Position numbers and translations under genes: made by a program | Shown: positions 60,036-64,000 of the stretch, piece after piece | Layout: the number at the start of each line of letters is the position of its first letter | Position numbering within the stretch: position 1 is the stretch's first letter | Notes under the pieces: generated by a model | Told to the model about the DNA's origin: nothing | What the model saw: only the letters and a program-made list of their open reading frames with translations | Databases searched by the model: none | Assembly (NCBI GenBank): GCA_020444165.1 | Contig: JAHLLK010000011.1 | Span: forward strand, 47,339-111,338 | DNA length: 64,000 nucleotides | Direction of reading: 5' to 3' | From: Deltaproteobacteria bacterium | GTDB lineage: Bacteria > Desulfobacterota > Desulfarculia > Desulfarculales > Desulfarculaceae

Positions 60036-61043
60036 TCATTCGGCCCCCATGGCCGACGCAGATGGCTGCTCCTCTTCCTGGGAGCGGCTGGGTTCGGAAA
60101 AAACTCGCACGGTTTCGTAATCCCGGCCGGCATCCCCCTCTGGGGCGGCCAGCCAGTTGAGCACCGCTACCAACTCCCCGCCGGGGGTGGTGACCCGGAA
60201 AGCGCCCGTCAAGGGGGTGTCCGGGTTGGCGGAGAGGAAAATCTCGCGGGGCAGAATGCGCCCCTGTCGAATTTGCCAGGCTGCCTCCTCCGGGAGGACC
60301 ACCGCCGGCAGGCCGGCCCGGGCCAGGGCCTGGTCCGGGTCCAGGAGCCGGTGGGTCAGCTCGTCGTCGTCCCAGGCCAGCACCCGCTCCAGCTCCACCG
60401 CGTCGTCCAGGCTGAAGGGCAGGCTGACCGCGCGGGTGAGCGCGGAGAGATGCCCCACCGTGCCGAGCCGGCGGGCCAAGTCTTCGGCCAGCACCCGCAG
60501 GTAGGTTCCCTTGGAGCAGCGGGTCTCGAACAGGACCCAGCCGGGCTCCCAGGCCAAAAGCCGGTTGGCCGCCACGGTGATGGGCCGGGCCGGTTTGGTT
60601 ACCGCCTGACCCTCGCGGGCGTAGGCGTACAGGGGCCGGCCCTGGTGCTTCACCGCCGAATAGGCCGGCGGGGCCTGCTCCTGCTCCCCTTCCAGGGAGG
60701 CCAGGGCGGCCAAAATGCGGGCCTCGTCCAACTCCGGCACCGGGACCTCGGCCGTGACCCGGCCGGTGGGGTCGCCGGTGTCCATGGCCCGGCCCAGTTC
60801 CAGGCGGCCCAGATAGGTCTTGCCCCCCTGGCCCATGATCTCGGCCAGGCGGGTGGCCTGGTTGAACAACAGCACCAACACCCCGGTGGCAAAAGGGTCC
60901 AGGGTGCCGGCGTGGCCCAGCTTGGCCGGCCGGAAACGGCGCCGCAACTCGTCCACCACGTCGTGGCTGGTGGGGCCGGCCGGCTTGTCCACCACCAGGA
61001 CACCGGAAACCGTAAAACGGGGGGCGGGCCGGCGGCGTCTCAT
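60036..61043 (-). CDS. truB: tRNA pseudouridine-55 synthase
   Basis: A 335-residue TruB with catalytic Asp in GHAGTLDPFATGVLVLL, YSAVKHQGRPLYAYAR, and RCSKGTYLRVLAEDLA. It makes pseudouridine 55 in the T loop of tRNAs. The C-terminal 100 residues resemble a PUA region followed by an acidic tail. The ATG at 61043 overlaps the nrnA stop (ATGA) and opens with MRRRRPA. Confidence 0.95.
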   Translation of the reverse strand: MRRRRPAPRFTVSGVLVVDKPAGPTSHDVVDELRRRFRPAKLGHAGTLDPFATGVLVLLFNQATRLAEIMGQGGKTYLGRLELGRAMDTGDPTGRVTAEVPVPELDEARILAALASLEGEQEQAPPAYSAVKHQGRPLYAYAREGQAVTKPARPITVAANRLLAWEPGWVLFETRCSKGTYLRVLAEDLARRLGTVGHLSALTRAVSLPFSLDDAVELERVLAWDDDELTHRLLDPDQALARAGLPAVVLPEEAAWQIRQGRILPREIFLSANPDTPLTGAFRVTTPGGELVAVLNWLAAPEGDAGRDYETVRVFSEPSRSQEEEQPSASAMGAE

Positions 61044-62002
61044 GCCGCGGTCCCGACCAAAGCGGCCAAGGGGGTGAGGAGCCGCGTCGCCACCTGGTCC
61101 AGGCTGCCGTCCACCTTGGCTCCGGCCGCGTTGCGGTGGCCGCCGCCGCCCAGCTTCAGGGCCAGGCCGGACACGTCCTGGCGGCCCCGGGAACGCAGGC
61201 TGATCTTCACCCGCTGGCCCGGCAACTCCCGGAGGAGCGCCGCCACCTCCACCCCGGGGATGGTCCTGAGCGTCTCCACCACCTGCTCCAGGTCCTGGGC
61301 CTGGCACTGGCAGGCGGCCAGATCGGCCAGGCTCACCCGGGCCAGGGCCAGACGGCCGTCCTGGTGCAGCGACATGCTCTCCAGCATGCGGCTCAGCAAA
61401 TGAATCCGCCGGGGCCGGGTGGCGTAGACCTCCTGGCTGATGCCCCAGACGTCAGCTCCCGCCTCCACCAACTCCGCCGCCTGGCGGAAAGTCCGCGGGG
61501 TGGTGTTGGAGTAGCGGAAGGAGCCGGTGTCGGTCTGCAACCCGGTGAACAGGCAGGTGGCCGCCTCTGGAGTGAGGGGCCAGCCGGCCTCCCGGGCCAG
61601 ATCGATGAGCATGCCCGCCGTGGCCGCGTAGGAGGTATCCAACCAGGCGGCCTGGCCATACTCGCTCTGGCCGCGATGGTGGTCCACCACCGCGCCCCGG
61701 GCCACGGCGTCCAGATAGGGCCCCGACTCGGGGCCGGTGCGCCCGGTCTGGTGACAGTCCAGGAGCACGGCCAAGTCCACCGCCGCGGCCGGCGGCAAGG
61801 GCGCCAGCCAGGCCATGCCCGGCAGGAAGAGATATTCCTCGGGCAGGGGCCCGGCCGAGTACACGTGCACTTCCTTGCCCAGGGCCCGGAGCAGGTGGGC
61901 CAGGCCCAGGGTGGAGCCCAGGGCGTCGCCGTCCGGGTCCTGGTGGGCCACCACCAGGACGCTCCGGGCGTCTTGGATAAGACCGGCCACCTGGCGCATC
62001 AT
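61040..62002 (-). CDS. nrnA: NrnA-like oligoribonuclease / pAp phosphatase (DHH family)
   Basis: A 320-residue DHH/DHHA1 phosphoesterase. Motif I VVAHQDPDGDALGST, motif II DLAVLLDCHQTG, DHH in AVVDHHRGQSEYG and the DHHA1 GGGGHRNAAGAKV are present. It degrades nano-RNA and adenosine-3',5'-bisphosphate. Located between rbfA and truB as in many bacteria; overlaps both. Confidence 0.93.
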   Translation of the reverse strand: MMRQVAGLIQDARSVLVVAHQDPDGDALGSTLGLAHLLRALGKEVHVYSAGPLPEEYLFLPGMAWLAPLPPAAAVDLAVLLDCHQTGRTGPESGPYLDAVARGAVVDHHRGQSEYGQAAWLDTSYAATAGMLIDLAREAGWPLTPEAATCLFTGLQTDTGSFRYSNTTPRTFRQAAELVEAGADVWGISQEVYATRPRRIHLLSRMLESMSLHQDGRLALARVSLADLAACQCQAQDLEQVVETLRTIPGVEVAALLRELPGQRVKISLRSRGRQDVSGLALKLGGGGHRNAAGAKVDGSLDQVATRLLTPLAALVGTAA

Positions 62003-62394
62003 GATTCCGGCGTTTCCTCTTCGTCGTCCCGGGCCTGGGCCCGGGCGTCATCCTCGGCCCGCACCCGGCGGATGAGCAGATCCAGCTCGGCGCCGCGGGC
62101 CAGGGATTCGTCGTAAACCGGCAACAGCCGGGGCACGGTCTTCAGGCTGAGCCGGCCGGCCAGCTCGCGCCGCAAAAAAGGCGCCGCATTGGTCAGGCCC
62201 TCCTGGGCCGCGGCGCGTTCGGCGTCCGGGTCCAGGCAGCTGAAGAAAACCTTGGCCTGGGAGAGGTCCGGGCTCACGTCCACGCCGGTGAGGGTCACCC
62301 CCTTGACCCGGGGGTCCTTCACCCGCCGGAGCAAGAGCTCGGCCAGCTCGGCCTGGATCAATTGTCCCAGTCTTTTCGTGCGGCGGGTGCCCAC
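61999..62394 (-). CDS. rbfA: ribosome-binding factor A
   Basis: A 131-residue KH-fold protein that matures the 30S subunit. RTKRLGQLIQAELAELLLRR, RVKGVTLTGVDVSPDLSQAK and LRRELAGRLSLKTVPRLLPV are family features; the acidic C-terminus is usual. GTG at 62394 with GAGGAGATG upstream. Overlaps ylxP by 37 nt and nrnA by 4. Confidence 0.93.
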   Translation of the reverse strand: MGTRRTKRLGQLIQAELAELLLRRVKDPRVKGVTLTGVDVSPDLSQAKVFFSCLDPDAERAAAQEGLTNAAPFLRRELAGRLSLKTVPRLLPVYDESLARGAELDLLIRRVRAEDDARAQARDDEEETPES

Positions 62395-62690
62395 GCCATC
62401 TCCTCGAGGTGAATGACCTCGACCCTGACGTCGGTCACCAGGGCCTCGGACTGGCCTTCCACGAAACGCTCGAGGGAGGCCAACTGACTGTCCACGTGGG
62501 CCGCCTCGTTGCTGCAGACGGCGAAGCCCAACTCCAGGCGCTGCCATAGGTCTTGGGAGCCCACTTCGGCCGCCGACACGTTGAAGCGGGCGCGCACCCG
62601 GTCCAGGATGGAGCGCACCACCTTGCGCTTGGCCTTCAGGCTGGCGCCCTCGCCCAGGTGCAGGGTCATGACGAGCGCGCCCACTACCAT
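62358..62690 (-). CDS. YlxP-like DUF503 protein
   Basis: A 110-residue DUF503 family protein: MVVGALVMTLHLGEGASLKA, KRKVVRSILDRVRARFNVSAAE, CSNEAAHVDSQLASLERFVE. It is typically found between infB and rbfA and is implicated in ribosome biogenesis. 6 nt after infB. Confidence 0.9.
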   Translation of the reverse strand: MVVGALVMTLHLGEGASLKAKRKVVRSILDRVRARFNVSAAEVGSQDLWQRLELGFAVCSNEAAHVDSQLASLERFVEGQSEALVTDVRVEVIHLEEMAWAPAARKDWDN

Positions 62691-62696
62691 AGGATT

Positions 62697-64000
62697 TTAC
62701 AGCTTGGCCGCGATCTCGTGGGTCACGAAGACCTCGATCTCGTCTCCGACCTTGATGTCGTTGTAGTTCTCCAGGCCGATACCGCACTCGAAGCCCTGGA
62801 GCACTTCCTTGACATCTTCCTTGAACCGCCGGAGGCTGGAGATGCGGCCGGTGGCCACCACCACCCCGTCCCGGAGCAGCCGGGCCAGAGCGCCGCGGTC
62901 CACCTTGCCCGAGAGCACGTAGGAGCCCGCGATGGTGCCGATCTTGGGCACGCCGAAGGTCTGGCGCACCTCGGCGCGGCCGATGACCTCTTCCTGGATC
63001 TCCGGGGCCAAAAGCCCGGTCAGGGCCGCGGTCACGTCCTCCAGCATCTGGTAGATGACTTCGTAGGTGCGGACCTCCACCTTTTCGGCTTCGGCCACCT
63101 CGGACACCTTGCCGGTGGGCCGCACGTTGAAGCCGATGATGATGGCTTCGGAAGCCGAGGCCAGCATCACGTCGCTCTCGGTGATGGCGCCGGTGGCGGC
63201 GTGGATCACGTTGACCTTGACCAGATCGTTGCCCAGCTTGGACAGGGCCTCCAAGAGGGCCTCCACCGAGCCTTGCACGTCGGCCTTGACCACCAGCTTC
63301 AGCTCCTGGACCGCGCCTTCCTTCATCTGGTCCATGAAACTTTCCAGGCTGGTGCCCCGCTTGGTGGAAAGCTCGGCCTCGCGCTTCTTCATCTGGCGGT
63401 GCTCGGCCACCCGCTTGGCGTCCTTCTCGTTCTCCACCACCACCAGCTCGTCGCCGGCGTCCGGCACACCGGAGAATCCCTGCACCTCCACCGGGATGGC
63501 CGGGCCGGCGCTGTCCTGGGGCTGGCCCAGGTCGTCGAACATGGCCCGGACCTTGCCGGCGAAGACGCCGGCCACGAAGTGGTCACCGGGCTTCAGGGTG
63601 CCTTCCTGCACCAGGATGGTGGCCACCGGGCCGCGGCCTTTGTCCAACCGGGCTTCCAGGACGCGGCCGCGGGCCGGCTTGTCCGGGTTGGCGGTGAGCT
63701 CCAGCAGCTCGGTCTGCAGGTTCAGCATCTCCAGGAGCTGCTCCACCCCCTGGCCGGTCTTGGCGCTGACATCCACGAAGATGGTGTCGCCGCCCCAGTC
63801 CTCGGGGATGAGCCCGTGGTCGGCCAGGCCGCGGCGGACCTTCTCCGGGTCGGCCCCGGGCTTGTCCACCTTGTTCACGGCCACCACGATGGGCACCTGG
63901 GCCGCCTTGCTGTGGTTGATGGCCTCCACGGTCTGCTGCATCACCCCGTCGTCGGCCGCCACCACCAGGACCACCACGTCGGTGACCTGGGAGCCGCGGG
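62697..64000 (-). CDS. infB: translation initiation factor IF-2, C-terminal part
   Basis: The last 434 or so residues of IF-2; the N-terminal half and the first GTPase motifs lie beyond the right edge. The fragment begins in the G domain ([15 protein letters not shown]), with NKVDKPG and [11 protein letters not shown], then domain II ([20 protein letters not shown]), the IF-2 domain III ([18 protein letters not shown]) and the fMet-tRNA binding domain IV ([36 protein letters not shown]). First gene of the minus-strand translation cluster seen here. Confidence 0.98.
   Translation of the reverse strand, partial: RGSQVTDVVVLVVAADDGVMQQTVEAINHSKAAQVPIVVAVNKVDKPGADPEKVRRGLADHGLIPEDWGGDTIFVDVSAKTGQGVEQLLEMLNLQTELLELTANPDKPARGRVLEARLDKGRGPVATILVQEGTLKPGDHFVAGVFAGKVRAMFDDLGQPQDSAGPAIPVEVQGFSGVPDAGDELVVVENEKDAKRVAEHRQMKKREAELSTKRGTSLESFMDQMKEGAVQELKLVVKADVQGSVEALLEALSKLGNDLVKVNVIHAATGAITESDVMLASASEAIIIGFNVRPTGKVSEVAEAEKVEVRTYEVIYQMLEDVTAALTGLLAPEIQEEVIGRAEVRQTFGVPKIGTIAGSYVLSGKVDRGALARLLRDGVVVATGRISSLRRFKEDVKEVLQGFECGIGLENYNDIKVGDEIEVFVTHEIAAKL

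Overview
The window is a GC-rich bacterial chromosome segment with dense, overlapping operons and many GTG/TTG starts. The host looks Gram-negative. MurE keeps the DNPR motif of meso-diaminopimelate-adding enzymes, and there is a multihaem-type cell biology flavour only in the weak sense of one small exported c-type cytochrome plus a rubrerythrin. The order murC-murB-ftsQ-ftsA-ftsZ without ddl, the rubrerythrin and the overall gene content suggest a Desulfobacterota (former delta-proteobacterial) chromosome, perhaps near Desulfarculales. That assignment is an inference from gene content, not a database result.

Layout. 1-12364 (+): peptidoglycan and division (dcw) cluster, from the 3' end of murE through murF, mraY, murD, ftsW, murG, murC, murB, ftsQ, ftsA and ftsZ, almost every junction overlapping. 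12.4-19.8 kb: accessory genes, namely a secreted phosphodiester-glycosidase-like protein, two GNAT acetyltransferases, a small DUF2080-type protein with an unusual repeat-filled leader, a two-subunit CoA-transferase, a ParB-like/Nudix pair, tRNA-Pro(CGG) with its own promoter and terminator, and an alpha/beta hydrolase. 19.9-23.6 kb: an AT-richer NYN-nuclease/cold-shock fusion, then an ArsR regulator with a clear promoter/operator, a COG0701-type permease, a small CxxC thioredoxin-like protein and a cytochrome c. 23.6-36.5 kb: c-di-GMP signalling proteins, an MFS exporter, a TPR/OGT-type glycosyltransferase, rubrerythrin, a malate-dehydrogenase-family protein, CutA, and a CheX-receiver fusion.

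36.9-49.0 kb is the most striking region. It holds what appears to be a complete N-methylglutamate (NMG) pathway for methylamine use: gmaS (gamma-glutamylmethylamide synthetase), mgsA/mgsB/mgsC (NMG synthase, built from split glutamate-synthase domains) and mgdABCD (NMG dehydrogenase, built like heterotetrameric sarcosine oxidase). The two arms are divergent around an RpiR-type regulator. Methylamine would be loaded on glutamate, moved to 2-oxoglutarate to give N-methylglutamate, and demethylated to glutamate plus a one-carbon unit passed to folate. Unusually there are two adjacent FMN-domain (MgsC-like) genes, one of which has lost several motifs of the glutamate-synthase active site.

49.2-54.9 kb: a Kef-type antiporter, an AT-rich RloA/RloB (AbiL-like) candidate phage-defence pair, and a membrane PAS/HisKA protein without an ATPase domain. 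54.9-64.0 kb (-): translation/RNA cluster infB-ylxP-rbfA-nrnA-truB-rpsO-pnp followed by an M16 peptidase, dut and a WalJ-like metallo-hydrolase. Intergenic DNA is unusually structured: four copies of a multi-hairpin element with compensatory changes in the stems, two copies of a second long-hairpin element, and two different tandem-repeat arrays (6 x 46 bp and 6 x about 86 bp) directly upstream of genes.
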